Shown piece by piece: positions 44,633 through 58,405 of a DNA stretch of 64,000 nt; the stretch's first letter is position 1, and every line of letters starts with the position of its first letter. Source of the DNA: Erwinia rhapontici (GTDB lineage: Bacteria > Pseudomonadota > Gammaproteobacteria > Enterobacterales > Enterobacteriaceae); NCBI RefSeq assembly GCF_012271765.1, contig NZ_VRKO01000017.1, positions 186,001 through 250,000 on the forward strand, written 5' to 3'. The notes below the pieces were generated by a model. The model saw only the letters and a program-made list of their open reading frames with translations, was not told the DNA's origin and did not search any database. Position numbers and translations under genes: made by a program.

Positions 44633-45670
44633 TCAATCTTCGTCGCGCAGGGAGGGCGCGGTGCTCCCGCGAATTTTCAGCTCGAAGTCCAGCAGGCGTG
44701 AACCATTGCTGACCATCCTGCCCTGCAACTGCTCCAGCAAGAGTAGCATCGCTTCGCGACCTATGTTGAAACGCGGCTGGGCAACGGTGGTTAATTGCGG
44801 ATCGCTGTAGCGTGACAGTTCGATATCATCGAAGCCGATGATTGACAGATCTTTTGGTACGCGCAGGCCCATATTCTTCGCCTGTGACATCGCACCCAGT
44901 GCGATGATATCGCTATGACAGAACAAGGCATCGGGCGGTTTCGGCAGGGTCATCAGATGTTTCATCGCCTGCGAACCGGCATCGAAGGTGAAGTCACCCC
45001 GCACGATATAGGTCGGGTCGACCGCCATGCCGTGACGGCGCAGAGCCTGAATATAGCCCTGCAGGCGATACTGGCACAGCGGCATCTCTTCCGGGCCGGA
45101 GATGCAGGCAATGCGGCGATGTCCGAGCTTTTGCAGGTGGTTAACGGCTTCAAAGGCTGCCGTCAGATTATCGATATGGACCGTTGGCAGTTCCAGCTCC
45201 GGTGCAAACTCATTGGCCATCACCATTGGCGGCAGATTACGTTGCTCTTCCACTCCGGTGTCAAAAGGGACATTGGAGCCAAGCAGCACCATGCCGTCGA
45301 TCTGGCGGGTCAGCATCAGATTAAGAAAGGATTTTTCCTGTTGGTTCTGGTGAGCACAGTCGCCAATCAGTACCAGATACCCTTCAGCCGCCGCCACGAC
45401 TTCAATGCCACGAATAATTTCACTGAAAAATGGGTCGCAGATATCTGGCACAATCACCAGTACGGTCCGTGATTCACTGCGTCGCGCGCTGCGCGTCATT
45501 GAATGCGGGGAGTAGCCGACGGCGATCACCGCCTGTTCAACCTTATAGCGTGTTGCAGCAGAGACCTTTTCCGGATTCATCAGGGCGCGGGAAACCGTCG
45601 CCGTTGATACGCCGGCTTTTTCAGCCACGTTTTTCATGGTCACCACGGATGTGTCTTGATTCTGCTCCAA
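44633..45670 (-). CDS. cytR: LacI-family regulator CytR
   Basis: A 345-residue nucleoside-regulon repressor. The HTH is TMKNVAEKAGVSTATVSRALMNPEKV, followed by a LacI core with VLVIVPDICDPFFSEIIRGIEV and YLVLIGDCAHQNQQEKSFL, nearly identical to E. coli CytR. The start is probably TTG 45670, which has GAGGAG 7-12 bases upstream; a GTG at 45685 is possible. It binds with CRP at target promoters. Confidence 0.95.
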   Translation of the reverse strand: MEQNQDTSVVTMKNVAEKAGVSTATVSRALMNPEKVSAATRYKVEQAVIAVGYSPHSMTRSARRSESRTVLVIVPDICDPFFSEIIRGIEVVAAAEGYLVLIGDCAHQNQQEKSFLNLMLTRQIDGMVLLGSNVPFDTGVEEQRNLPPMVMANEFAPELELPTVHIDNLTAAFEAVNHLQKLGHRRIACISGPEEMPLCQYRLQGYIQALRRHGMAVDPTYIVRGDFTFDAGSQAMKHLMTLPKPPDALFCHSDIIALGAMSQAKNMGLRVPKDLSIIGFDDIELSRYSDPQLTTVAQPRFNIGREAMLLLLEQLQGRMVSNGSRLLDFELKIRGSTAPSLRDED

Positions 45671-45876
45671 CGCTTTTCTCCTCACGCCAGCCCCTGAGCC
45701 GACCTGACCAACTAATAACGATGTATTGTCCGGCGACTCAACATGTCGCTTGCGGTGAACGCCCCCGCATTCTTAACAGATATGCGAGGTGGCTGTTACT
45801 TAATTTGCATAAAAATTGTGACTTGTGCGACTTTTTTCGATCCAGTGCGCAACTTTGCAGGCAATCGATTACGTTG

Positions 45877-48505
<2,629 letters not shown>

Positions 48506-48542
48506 GCACCCTGAAAGAAACGGTTACCGTTTCGGATGTAAA

Positions 48543-48572
48543 AAAAACCCAGCCTCTGGCTGGGTTTTTTTA
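48543..48572. terminator. rpmE terminator
   Basis: AAACCCAGCC-TCT-GGCTGGGTTT with seven T on the right and seven A on the left; acts rightward for rpmE and possibly leftward. Confidence 0.93.
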
Positions 48573-48616
48573 TGCCTGCTTATCGGGAAGCGGCGGTGTG
48601 TAATATGCGGGGCTAT

Positions 48617-48672
48617 CGGGTAACCCGGCAGGCCCTGATGTGACATCAGGTGCCTGACCGGATAACCGAACG
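48617..48672. repeat. Long imperfect hairpin downstream of metJ
   Basis: A perfect inner palindrome CCTGATGT-G-ACATCAGG (48634-48650) lies within an imperfect outer pairing of CGGGTAACCCGGCAGGC with GCCTGACCGGATAACCG. It directly abuts the metJ stop codon, so it may serve as the metJ transcript end or be a REP-like element. Confidence 0.6.
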
Positions 48673-48674
48673 GT

Positions 48675-48992
48675 TTAGTATTCCCAGGTCTCAGGATCGA
48701 CGCCCATTGCACGCATGATCGCTTTTGCTTCCTCGGGAATTTCGTCACTGCGTTCTTTGCGCAGGTCAACATCATCCGGCAGAGGCTGGCCGGTAAATGC
48801 ATGCAGAAATGCTTCGCACAGCAGTTCGCTGTTGGTGGCATGACGCAAGTTATTAACCTGGCGGCGGGTGCGCTCATCGGTCAAAATCTTTAATACTTTC
48901 AACGGAATGGATACCGTGATTTTTTTAACCTGCTCGCTTTTTTTACCGTGCTCAGCGTAAGGGCTGATATATTCGCCGTTCCATTCAGCCAT
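48675..48992 (-). CDS. metJ: Methionine repressor MetJ
   Basis: A 105-residue ribbon-helix-helix repressor that uses S-adenosylmethionine as corepressor. [30 protein letters not shown] contains the DNA-contacting strand [33 protein letters not shown] is the corepressor region. It is divergent from metB, with four met boxes in between. Confidence 0.98.
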   Translation of the reverse strand: MAEWNGEYISPYAEHGKKSEQVKKITVSIPLKVLKILTDERTRRQVNNLRHATNSELLCEAFLHAFTGQPLPDDVDLRKERSDEIPEEAKAIMRAMGVDPETWEY

Positions 48993-49144
48993 GAGTTACC
49001 TTAATCATATTAAATGTAGAATTGCCGAAATTTGGCTAATTATGCCCGAAGTCGATGGCTATCACACCGGGATGGCACAACTTTCTCTGGGGTATATCGA
49101 CATAATTCTAACGGTTATTGACGCATTGCTCAATCTATACGCAA

Positions 49145-49176
49145 AGACATTTAGATGTCCAGATGTATTGACGTCT
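49145..49176. promoter_or_regulatory. MetJ operator array upstream of metB
   Basis: Four adjoining 8-mers, AGACATTT AGATGTCC AGATGTAT TGACGTCT, compared with the met box AGACGTCT. MetJ dimers bind such tandem boxes cooperatively and repress metB and metJ. Confidence 0.9.
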
Positions 49177-49235
49177 ATCTCGCTGCTGTTTACTCTATCA
49201 GTCTTATCTTATTAACCAGCAGGAAGTTATGCACC

Positions 49236-50396
49236 ATGACGCGTAAACAGGCAACCATCGCAGTACGTAGCGGTTTGAATGATGACGAGCAATATGGCTG
49301 CGTTGTCCCACCGATTCATCTCTCCAGCACCTATAACTTTACCGACTTCAATGAGCCGCGCGCTCATGACTACTCACGTCGCGGCAACCCGACGCGTGAT
49401 GTCGTGCAACGTGCGCTGGCAGAGCTGGAAGGGGGCGCTGGTGCAGTGATGACCAATACGGGCATGTCTGCCATCCATCTGGTGTGTACCGTATTCCTGA
49501 AACCCGGCGACCTGCTGTTGGCGCCGCATGACTGTTACGGCGGCAGTTACCGTCTGTTCGATAGCCTGAGCAAACGCGGTGCGTATCGCGTGAAGTTTGT
49601 TGACCAGGGCGATGAGGCTGCTTTACAGGCGGCGCTGGCTGAGAAACCTAAGCTGGTACTGATTGAAAGCCCGAGCAACCCGCTGCTGCGTGTGGTGGAT
49701 ATTGCGTCGATCACCCAGGCTGCGGCAGAAGCTGGCGCGATTAGCGTGGTGGACAATACCTTCCTCAGCCCGGCTTTACAGAATCCGCTGGCGCTGGGTG
49801 CTGACCTGGTGATTCACTCCTGTACCAAATACCTTAACGGTCACTCCGATGTGGTGGCCGGTGCTGTTGTTGCCAAAGACCCGCAGCATGTGACTGAACT
49901 GGCCTGGTGGGCGAACAATATTGGTGTGACCGGTGGCGCATTTGACAGCTACCTGCTGTTGCGCGGCATGCGTACACTGGCCCCGCGTATGGCGGCGGCA
50001 CAGCGTAATGCGCTGGCGATTGTCGATTATCTGAAACAACAACCGCTGGTGAAAAAGCTGTATCATCCTTCCCTGCCGGAAAATGCCGGACATCAGTTTG
50101 CGGTACGTCAGCAAAAAGGCTTTGGCGCCATGCTAAGTTTTGAGCTGAACGGTGATGAGGCAACGCTGCGTCGTTTCCTGAAAGCGTTGGAATTATTCAC
50201 ACTGGCGGAATCGCTGGGCGGCGTCGAAAGCCTGATTTCCCACACCGCAACCATGACCCATGCGGGCATGTCTGCTGAAGCGCGTGCGGCAGCGGGGATT
50301 TCGGAGACGCTGCTGCGTATTTCGGTGGGAATTGAAGATCACGAAGATTTAATCGCCGATCTGGATAATGCATTCCGGATCGCGGCCAAGAGGTAA
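49236..50396 (+). CDS. metB: Cystathionine gamma-synthase
   Basis: 386 residues, equal to E. coli MetB. It joins O-succinylhomoserine and cysteine. MTRKQATIAVRSGLNDDEQYGCVVPPIHLSSTYNF begins the protein; the PLP lysine is in VIHSCTKYLNGHSDVVAGAV. Its start at 49236 has AGGAAG upstream; an in-frame ATG at 49155 lies in the operator and is not used. It is followed at two bases by metL. Confidence 0.98.
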   Translation: MTRKQATIAVRSGLNDDEQYGCVVPPIHLSSTYNFTDFNEPRAHDYSRRGNPTRDVVQRALAELEGGAGAVMTNTGMSAIHLVCTVFLKPGDLLLAPHDCYGGSYRLFDSLSKRGAYRVKFVDQGDEAALQAALAEKPKLVLIESPSNPLLRVVDIASITQAAAEAGAISVVDNTFLSPALQNPLALGADLVIHSCTKYLNGHSDVVAGAVVAKDPQHVTELAWWANNIGVTGGAFDSYLLLRGMRTLAPRMAAAQRNALAIVDYLKQQPLVKKLYHPSLPENAGHQFAVRQQKGFGAMLSFELNGDEATLRRFLKALELFTLAESLGGVESLISHTATMTHAGMSAEARAAAGISETLLRISVGIEDHEDLIADLDNAFRIAAKR

Positions 50397-50398
50397 GC

Positions 50399-52834
50399 AT
50401 GAGTTATTCAGCAGTGGCAGGAGCAGACAGTTCGCGGCAGTTACATAAATTTGGTGGCAGTAGCCTGGCCGATGCCAAATGCTACCTGCGTGTTGCCGGG
50501 ATCATGGCAGAGTACAGCCAGCCGGGTGACCTGATGGTGGTCTCGGCAGCCGGCAGTACCACTAACCAGCTGATTAGTTGGCTTAAGCTGAGTCAGAATG
50601 ATCGGTTGTCTGCGCACCAGGTGCAACAGGCATTACGCCGTTATCAGAGTGAGCTGATTAGCAGTCTGTTACCGTCGGATGTCGCTGAACCGCTGATTGC
50701 TGAGTTTATTCATGACCTCGAAAAACTGGCCGTCCTGCTGGATAACAAAATCACTGATGCAGTTTATGCACAAGTCGTGGGGCACGGTGAAATCTGGTCG
50801 GCACGTCTGATGTCAGCGGTGCTGAACCAGCGGGATATTCACGCAGGCTGGCTGGATGCTCGCGATTTTTTACGCGCCGAACGTGCCGCACAGCCGCAGG
50901 TGGATGAAGCGAAGTCACAGCCGCTGTTACAGCAGTTGATGGCGCAGCGTCCTGAACAGCGTTTGGTGGTCACTGGTTTTATCTGCGCAAATGATGCGGG
51001 TGAAACGGTGCTGTTGGGGCGTAACGGCAGTGACTATTCTGCAACGCAGATCGGTGCGCTGGCCGGTGTGACACGCGTGACCATCTGGAGTGACGTGGCT
51101 GGCGTGTACAGTGCTGACCCGCGTAAAGTGAAAGATGCGTGTTTGCTGCCGCTGCTGCGTCTGGATGAAGCCAGTGAGCTGGCACGTCTGGCGGCTCCGG
51201 TCCTGCATACGCGTACGCTTCAGCCGGTTTCAGGCAGCGATATCGATCTGCAACTGCGTTGCAGCTATCAGCCAGAACAGGGATCAACACGTATTGAACG
51301 CGTGCTGGCTTCAGGCACCGGGGCGCGTATCGTGACCAGCCATGATGATGTTTGTCTGATTGAATTCCATGTACCTGCACAGCATGATTTTGCCGCGCGG
51401 CATAAAGAGATCGATCAGCTACTGAAGCGTGCACAGGTTCGTCCGCTGGCAACCGGCGTCCATCCTGACCGTAATCTGTTACAGCTGTGCTACACCTCGG
51501 AAGTGGTAAACAGTGCCCTGACTCTGCTGGAGGATGCCGGATTACCGGGGCGTTTGCAGCTGCGTGAAGGCATGGCAATGGTGGCGATGGTGGGGGCAGG
51601 CGTTTGCCGTAACCCGCTACACAGTCACCGTTTCTGGCAGCAGATGAAAGATCAGCCGGTGGAATTTATCTGCCAGTCACAGGAAGGCATCAGCCTGGTG
51701 GCGGTGCTGCGCGTCGGGCCGACGGAACATCTTATCCGGGGCCTGCATCAGACGCTGTTCCGTGCGGAGAAGCAGGTAGGCCTGGTGCTGTTTGGCAAAG
51801 GCAACATCGGTTCCCGCTGGCTGGAGCTGTTTGCCCGTGAGCAGGAAACCCTTTCTGCGCGCACCGGGTTTGAATTTATTCTTGCCGGAGTGGTGGACAG
51901 CCGCCGCAGTCTGTTGAGTTACGACGGGCTGGATGCCAGCCGCGCGCTGGCCTTCTTTGAAGAGGAAGCGGTAGAGCAGGACCAGGAGTCGTTGTTCCTG
52001 TGGATGCGCGCTCATCCGTTTGACGATCTGGTGGTGCTGGATGTGACCGCCAGTGAAACGCTGGCTGCGCAGTACTTAGATTTCGCCAGCTACGGTTTCC
52101 ACGTGATTGGTGCGAACAAAGTGGCAGGCGCGGCCAGTAGCAATAGCTATCGCCAGATCCGCGATGCGTTTGCGAAAACCGGGCGCCACTGGTTGTATAA
52201 CGCCACGGTCGGTGCCGGGTTGCCGGTGAACCACACGGTGCGCGATCTGCGTGAAAGCGGTGACAGCATTTTGTCGATCAGCGGTATCTTCTCCGGCACG
52301 CTCTCGTGGCTGTTCCTGCAATTTGATGGCACGGTGCCCTTTACCGAACTGGTGGATCAGGCGTGGCAGCAGGGTCTGACTGAACCCGATCCACGTGTCG
52401 ACCTCTCCGGCCAGGATGTGATGCGTAAGCTGGTGATTCTGGCGCGTGAGGCGGGCTACGATATTGAACCTGACCAGGTACGCGTTGAGTCGCTGGTTCC
52501 CGCCAGCTACCAGTCGGGATCGGTGGATGACTTCTTTGAGAATGCCGATGAGTTGAATGACCAGATGGTCCAGCGCTTTGAAGCCGCTCAGGAACTGGGA
52601 CTGGTACTGCGCTACGTCGCACGTTTCGATGCCAACGGCAAAGCGCGTGTTGGCGTGGAAGCCGTGCGTGACGATCATCCGCTGGCGGCGCTGTTGCCGT
52701 GTGATAACGTGTTCGCTATCGAAAGCCGCTGGTATCGCGATAATCCCTTGGTGATCCGTGGGCCAGGTGCAGGGCGCGATGTCACTGCCGGAGCCATTCA
52801 GTCGGATCTCAACCGCCTGGCACAGTTGCTGTAA
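50399..52834 (+). CDS. metL: Bifunctional aspartokinase II / homoserine dehydrogenase II
   Basis: 811 residues. The kinase domain (residues 10-300) has LHKFGGSSLADAKCYLRV and LLGRNGSDYSATQIGAL. A linker ACT region follows, then the dehydrogenase domain from about residue 460 (VGLVLFGKGNIGSRWLELF, the Rossmann motif) with TVGAGLPVNHTVRDLRESGD. It is repressed by MetJ with metB; the E. coli enzyme is not feedback-inhibited. Confidence 0.97.
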   Translation: MSYSAVAGADSSRQLHKFGGSSLADAKCYLRVAGIMAEYSQPGDLMVVSAAGSTTNQLISWLKLSQNDRLSAHQVQQALRRYQSELISSLLPSDVAEPLIAEFIHDLEKLAVLLDNKITDAVYAQVVGHGEIWSARLMSAVLNQRDIHAGWLDARDFLRAERAAQPQVDEAKSQPLLQQLMAQRPEQRLVVTGFICANDAGETVLLGRNGSDYSATQIGALAGVTRVTIWSDVAGVYSADPRKVKDACLLPLLRLDEASELARLAAPVLHTRTLQPVSGSDIDLQLRCSYQPEQGSTRIERVLASGTGARIVTSHDDVCLIEFHVPAQHDFAARHKEIDQLLKRAQVRPLATGVHPDRNLLQLCYTSEVVNSALTLLEDAGLPGRLQLREGMAMVAMVGAGVCRNPLHSHRFWQQMKDQPVEFICQSQEGISLVAVLRVGPTEHLIRGLHQTLFRAEKQVGLVLFGKGNIGSRWLELFAREQETLSARTGFEFILAGVVDSRRSLLSYDGLDASRALAFFEEEAVEQDQESLFLWMRAHPFDDLVVLDVTASETLAAQYLDFASYGFHVIGANKVAGAASSNSYRQIRDAFAKTGRHWLYNATVGAGLPVNHTVRDLRESGDSILSISGIFSGTLSWLFLQFDGTVPFTELVDQAWQQGLTEPDPRVDLSGQDVMRKLVILAREAGYDIEPDQVRVESLVPASYQSGSVDDFFENADELNDQMVQRFEAAQELGLVLRYVARFDANGKARVGVEAVRDDHPLAALLPCDNVFAIESRWYRDNPLVIRGPGAGRDVTAGAIQSDLNRLAQLL

Positions 52835-52848
52835 TCTCCTCCTCATTT

Positions 52849-52868
52849 GGGCCAGGCATGCCTGGCCC
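52849..52868. repeat. Palindromic repeat after metL
   Basis: GGGCCAGGCATGCCTGGCCC, a perfect 20-base palindrome 15 bases after the metL stop. It belongs to the family of intergenic palindromes described in the findings. Confidence 0.85.
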
Positions 52869-52955
52869 CTTCGCCACACCACACCATCATGAAATTCCCT
52901 CATCTTTGTTGAGGATTTGTCACGCCAGGCCATCATTTATCTGTTGACTGAATAA

Positions 52956-53951
<996 letters not shown>

Positions 53952-53972
53952 GAGGGGCGGCACAAACAGAAA

Positions 53973-53996
53973 AAGGACGCGAAAGCGTCCTTTTTT
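53973..53996 (+). terminator. metF terminator
   Basis: AAGGACGC-GAAA-GCGTCCTTTTTT: a GNRA tetraloop hairpin followed by six T. Confidence 0.93.
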
Positions 53997-54021
53997 GATC
54001 GTGGCGGGCGAACATCTGTAG

Positions 54022-54048
54022 GGGCCGATCATTTTTTCCGATCGGCCC
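54022..54048. repeat. Inverted repeat downstream of ppc
   Basis: GGGCCGAT (54022-54029) and ATCGGCCC (54041-54048), preceded by GTAGG, resemble the other intergenic palindromes. Located 12 bases beyond the ppc stop, it may end that transcript. Confidence 0.65.
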
Positions 54049-54059
54049 GTGAGGCCAGA

Positions 54060-56711
54060 TTAACCGGTATTACGCATCCCTGCCGCCACCCCGGCAATCG
54101 TCACCATCAGTGCCTGCTCAACGCGGGCATCCGGCTCTGCGCCTTCTGCTTCCTGCTGGCGTGAACGATGTAACAGTTCGGCCTGCAATACGTTCAGTGG
54201 GTCAGTGTAGACGTTACGTAGCGCAATCGATTCGGCAATCCACGGCTGGTCGGCCATCAGATGGGAATCGTTGGCGATGGTCAGCACCGCTTTAATATCG
54301 GAGTCCAGCTGGTCACGTAGCTGTTTGCCCAGTGCCCACAGCGACTTATCGACCAGGCGCTGATCGTAGTACTCCGCCAGCCACAGGTCGGCTTTCGAGA
54401 ACACCATTTCCAGCATCCCCAGGCGGGTAGAGAAGAAGGGCCAGTCACGACACATGGTCTCCAGCGTTTCCTGATGACCATCTTCCATCGCTTTCTGCAA
54501 TGCGGCACCGGCACCTAACCAGGCAGGCAGCATCAGGCGGTTTTGCGTCCAGGCGAAGATCCACGGAATGGCGCGCAGTGATTCGACACCCCCCGTCGGA
54601 CGACGTTTAGCCGGACGCGAACCCAGGGGTAATTTGGCCAGCTCCAGCTCCGGTGTGGCGGAGCGGAAGTACGGCACGAAATCGGCGTGTTCACGCACAT
54701 AGCCACGATACATTTTGCAGGAAACATCAGAGAGCTGATCCATGATGCTGTTCCACTCTGCTTTCGGCTCCGGTGGTGGCAGCAGGTTAGCTTCGAGGAT
54801 CGCGCCGGTGTACAGCGACAGGCTGCTGATGGTGACTTCTGGCAGGCCGTATTTGAAGCGGATCATCTCACCCTGTTCGGTGACACGCAGGCCACCTTTC
54901 AGGCTGCCCGGAGGCTGAGACAGCAATGCCGCATGCGCTGGCGCACCACCACGGCCGATTGAGCCACCGCGTCCATGGAACAGCGTCAGGGTGATACCCG
55001 CTTTCTCGCAGGTTTTGATCAGTGCATCCTGGGCCTGGTATTGTGCCCAGCTTGCTGCCATCACGCCCGCATCTTTCGCGGAGTCAGAATAGCCAATCAT
55101 CACCATCTGTTTGCCCTGAATCAGGCCGCGATACCAGTCAATGTTGAGCAGCTGGCTCATCACGTCGTTGGCGTTATTCAGGTCATCGAGGGTCTCAAAC
55201 AGCGGTGCGACCGGCATGGCGTAAGTAATGCCCGCTTCTTTCAGCAGCAGGTGAACCGCCAGCACGTCTGACGGCGTTTTCGCCATCGAGATCACATAGG
55301 CAGCAATCGAACCCTGAGGCACTTCTGCGGCCACGCGGCAGGTATCCAGCACTTCTTTGGTGTCGGCGCTGGGTTCCCACTGGCGCGGCATCAACGGACG
55401 CTTGGAATTCAGTTCACGGATCAGGAAGGCCTGTTTGTCGGCCTCTGACCAGCTTTCATAGTCGCCAAGACCGAGGTAACGGGTGATCTCTGCAATGGCT
55501 TCAGTGTGGCGGGTACTCTCCTGGCGCAGGTCAATACGCACCAGTGGAACGCCAAAGCACTTCACGCGGCGCAGGGTATCAAGAAGCTGACCGTTCGCGA
55601 TGATGCCCATGCCACACGCCTGCAGTGACTGGTAGCAGGTGTACAGTGGTTCCCACAGCTGGTCGTTGGAGATCAGTAAATTGGCCGGGCGTGGTAAGCG
55701 CTCGCCCTTCAGGCGGCGTTCGAGATAAGCCTGAGTGCTCATCAGCTGGCCACGGAGGTTTTTCATGATCTCGCGGTAAGGTTCCAGGGCTTCCGGGTTA
55801 CCACACAGCTCACGGACTTCTGGCGTACATTCAGACATCGACAGCTCAGAAACCAGCACGGCGATATCACGCAGGAACAGGTCGGTCGCTTTCCAGCGGC
55901 TCAGTTGTAAAACATGGCGAGTGATGTCGGCCGTGACGTTCGGGTTGCCGTCGCGGTCGCCGCCCATCCAGGAGGTAAATTTCACGGGGACAAAATCAAC
56001 CGGCAGGGTGTAACCAAAAGCGGCTTCAACCTGTTCGTTTAGCTCGCGCAGGAAGTGAGGAACACCTTCCCACAGGCTGTTTTCGACGACCGCAAAGCCC
56101 CATTTAGCTTCATCGACCGGTGTCGGGCGGTATTTACGAATTTCATCGGTATGCCAGGCCTGTGCAACCAGCTGACGCAGGCGGCGCATGATCTTGCCGT
56201 GGTCATAATCAGACAGGTCATTGTGATCCAGCTGTTGCAGGCAGGTATTCACTTCTACCAGCTTATGGATCAAGGTGCGGCGGGTGATTTCAGTCGGGTG
56301 CGCGGTCAGAACAAGTTCAAGCGACAGGGACTCAATAGCTTCACGAACGGCGGCTTCGGTCAGGTCCGGCTGCTGCTTCAGGCGTTCAAACGTCTTTGCC
56401 AAGAGCTCCGGGTGATTCGCACCTTCGCCTTTTGGCGAAATGGTGTGGTACTGCTCGGCCACGTTGGTCAGGTTGAGGAACTGGCTGAAAGCGCGGGCAA
56501 CCGGCAACAGTTCGTCATTGGACAGATTTTGCAGCGTGGACAGCAACTCTTGACGGTGGGCATCATTTCCCGCACGTGATGACTTAGAGAGCTTACGGAT
56601 GGTTTCTACCTGGTCCAGGATGTTCTCTCCCAGTGCATCCTTAATCGTATCCCCGAGCAGTTTGCCGAGCATACTGACATTACTTCGCATTGCGGAATAT
56701 TGTTCGTTCAT
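54060..56711 (-). CDS. ppc: Phosphoenolpyruvate carboxylase
   Basis: 883 residues, exactly as E. coli Ppc. It makes oxaloacetate from PEP and bicarbonate. The catalytic motifs [13 protein letters not shown] (about residue 135) and [19 protein letters not shown] (about 580) are intact, and the protein ends in the invariant MRNTG. It is monocistronic. Transcription starts within the region holding an ERIC element. Confidence 0.98.
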   Translation of the reverse strand: MNEQYSAMRSNVSMLGKLLGDTIKDALGENILDQVETIRKLSKSSRAGNDAHRQELLSTLQNLSNDELLPVARAFSQFLNLTNVAEQYHTISPKGEGANHPELLAKTFERLKQQPDLTEAAVREAIESLSLELVLTAHPTEITRRTLIHKLVEVNTCLQQLDHNDLSDYDHGKIMRRLRQLVAQAWHTDEIRKYRPTPVDEAKWGFAVVENSLWEGVPHFLRELNEQVEAAFGYTLPVDFVPVKFTSWMGGDRDGNPNVTADITRHVLQLSRWKATDLFLRDIAVLVSELSMSECTPEVRELCGNPEALEPYREIMKNLRGQLMSTQAYLERRLKGERLPRPANLLISNDQLWEPLYTCYQSLQACGMGIIANGQLLDTLRRVKCFGVPLVRIDLRQESTRHTEAIAEITRYLGLGDYESWSEADKQAFLIRELNSKRPLMPRQWEPSADTKEVLDTCRVAAEVPQGSIAAYVISMAKTPSDVLAVHLLLKEAGITYAMPVAPLFETLDDLNNANDVMSQLLNIDWYRGLIQGKQMVMIGYSDSAKDAGVMAASWAQYQAQDALIKTCEKAGITLTLFHGRGGSIGRGGAPAHAALLSQPPGSLKGGLRVTEQGEMIRFKYGLPEVTISSLSLYTGAILEANLLPPPEPKAEWNSIMDQLSDVSCKMYRGYVREHADFVPYFRSATPELELAKLPLGSRPAKRRPTGGVESLRAIPWIFAWTQNRLMLPAWLGAGAALQKAMEDGHQETLETMCRDWPFFSTRLGMLEMVFSKADLWLAEYYDQRLVDKSLWALGKQLRDQLDSDIKAVLTIANDSHLMADQPWIAESIALRNVYTDPLNVLQAELLHRSRQQEAEGAEPDARVEQALMVTIAGVAAGMRNTG

Positions 56712-56753
56712 ATGACCCCTGACACCCTTCTTGTATTTGTAACTTTAATATCC

Positions 56754-56872
56754 GTCATACTTGAAGCTGCAACTACGTTGGCTGCTCTCACTCACCCGAA
56801 TCACTGACTAATGTAAGCTCATCGGGACTCGCTCTTTTGCCGCCTTGCTGCAACTTCAACTATTTTGGCTAT
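56754..56872 (-). repeat. ERIC element upstream of ppc
   Basis: Reading the minus strand it runs GCAGCAAGGCGGC ... CCCGATGAGCTTACAT ... GTGATTCGGGTGAGTGA ... CAACGTAGTTGCAGC. It matches ERIC (enterobacterial repetitive intergenic consensus) landmarks with several substitutions. The 370-base gap 56712-57082 also contains the ppc promoter region and nothing else that I recognise. Confidence 0.85.
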
Positions 56873-57082
56873 AAATAACCCTTGTGGGCATAACTTAGCC
56901 TTTTATCTAGCCACGTTAGCAACCATTCGTCAATTGACTTAAATTTGCCGCATCGTGACGCTAAATAGCGGGAATTTATGAAATTTAATTACAACGGAGT
57001 GAGATAAGTTATTCTTATCAACCAGAATAATTGAAATCGGTGGCAAACGGCTGTTTTGGCAGTCATTTACCCCCTTTTTTAC

Positions 57083-58234
57083 TCAGTGATGGCAAAAATG
57101 ATGCACCACCTGGGCGATTAACTCCCGGGTAGGTTTGATAAATGCCGTGTCAATAAATTCATCCGGCTGGTGTGCCTGATCGATCGATCCTGGGCCTAAA
57201 ACCAGCGTCGGGCAGATTTCCTGAATAAATGGCGCCTCGGTACAGTAGTTCACTACTTCCGTTTCTGTCCCCAGCAATTTCTCCACGACCTGTACCAGCT
57301 GATGCTCGCGCGGGCACTCATAACCCGGGATCGGGGGATGCAGTTCACCCACGGTCAGGCGGCCTGGCCAGCGTGCACTGACGGGTGCCAGCGCTTCATT
57401 CAGCAAACCGTCAAGGTCGCTTAACGTCAGGCCTGGCAGTGGGCGGATATCCATATGCAATTCACAACAGGCGCAGATACGGTTGGCAGCGTCGCCACCG
57501 TTGATGTGGCCAAAGTTCATGGTCGGATAGGGAATGGCGAATCCGTCATGGTGGTAGCGCGTTTTTAGCGTATTACGCAGTTCCATCAGTTGGGTAATCG
57601 ACTCGTGCATCAGCTCAATGGCGTTGACGCCGCGTCCTGGATCGCTTGAGTGGCCGGACTGGCCCTGAATGCGAATCACATTGGAGAGATGGCCTTTGTG
57701 GGCGCGAACCGGTTTCAGTGAGGTGGGTTCACCGATAATGGCGCAGTCCGGGCGCAGGCTGGTGGTTTCTGAGAAAAACTTCGCGCCTGCCATCGTGGTT
57801 TCTTCGTCAGCGGTGGCGAGGATATACAGCGGTTTTTTCAGCGTTGAAACGTCAATATCACGCAGGGTATCTAAAATGAAGGCGAAGAAGCCTTTCATAT
57901 CGGCGGTGCCCAGACCGTACAGTTTGTTGTCGTGCTCGGTCAAGGTAAAGGGATCGCGCGTCCAGCGGCCATCGTCGAAGGGAACGGTATCGGTATGACC
58001 CGCCAGCAGCAGCCCGCCGGCGCCGTGGCCGCTCTTCGCCAGCATATTGAATTTGTTGCGCGTACCGGGAACGGGTTGGACTTCCACGCTGAAGCCAATA
58101 TCGCGGAACCAGCCGGCCAGTAAATTGATTAAAGTCTGATTACTCTGATCGAGCGCGCTGTCGGTTGCGCTGATTGATGGTGTAGCAATCAACTGGCGGT
58201 AAATCTCGATAAAAGGGGGTAATTTTGTCTTCAC
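57083..58234 (-). CDS. argE: Acetylornithine deacetylase
   Basis: 383 residues, the E. coli length, if it starts at GTG 58234 with AAGGA about ten bases upstream. An ATG at 58273 would add 13 residues and lies inside the ARG operator. [15 protein letters not shown] and [15 protein letters not shown] carry the metal ligands, and [11 protein letters not shown] the catalytic Glu. It removes acetyl from N-acetylornithine. Divergent from argB. Confidence 0.95.
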   Translation of the reverse strand: MKTKLPPFIEIYRQLIATPSISATDSALDQSNQTLINLLAGWFRDIGFSVEVQPVPGTRNKFNMLAKSGHGAGGLLLAGHTDTVPFDDGRWTRDPFTLTEHDNKLYGLGTADMKGFFAFILDTLRDIDVSTLKKPLYILATADEETTMAGAKFFSETTSLRPDCAIIGEPTSLKPVRAHKGHLSNVIRIQGQSGHSSDPGRGVNAIELMHESITQLMELRNTLKTRYHHDGFAIPYPTMNFGHINGGDAANRICACCELHMDIRPLPGLTLSDLDGLLNEALAPVSARWPGRLTVGELHPPIPGYECPREHQLVQVVEKLLGTETEVVNYCTEAPFIQEICPTLVLGPGSIDQAHQPDEFIDTAFIKPTRELIAQVVHHFCHH

Positions 58235-58261
58235 TGTTGACAGTCCTTGAGTTAGGATAGT

Positions 58262-58299
58262 ATCAATATTCATGCATTAATAGTGAATAAAAATACATT
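58262..58299. promoter_or_regulatory. Pair of ARG boxes (ArgR operator)
   Basis: ATCAATATTCATGCATTA (58262-58279) and AGTGAATAAAAATACATT (58282-58299) are two 18-mers separated by two bases. From memory this matches the E. coli argECBH operator almost base for base. ArgR hexamer with arginine represses both directions. Confidence 0.9.
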
Positions 58300-58405
58300 A
58301 ACGACGGCCGGATGGAAACCGATAAATTTGTCTTCCACGGTAGCAGTTCAACAGGCGTTTTGGCAGCCCTGAAGCGCAATGACTCACAGTGAGCGAGTGA
58401 CTTTC

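Noticed and set aside
58235-58273. argE start at ATG 58273
   Set aside because: It lies within the ARG operator and adds 13 residues absent from E. coli ArgE; GTG 58234 has the better ribosome site and family fit.
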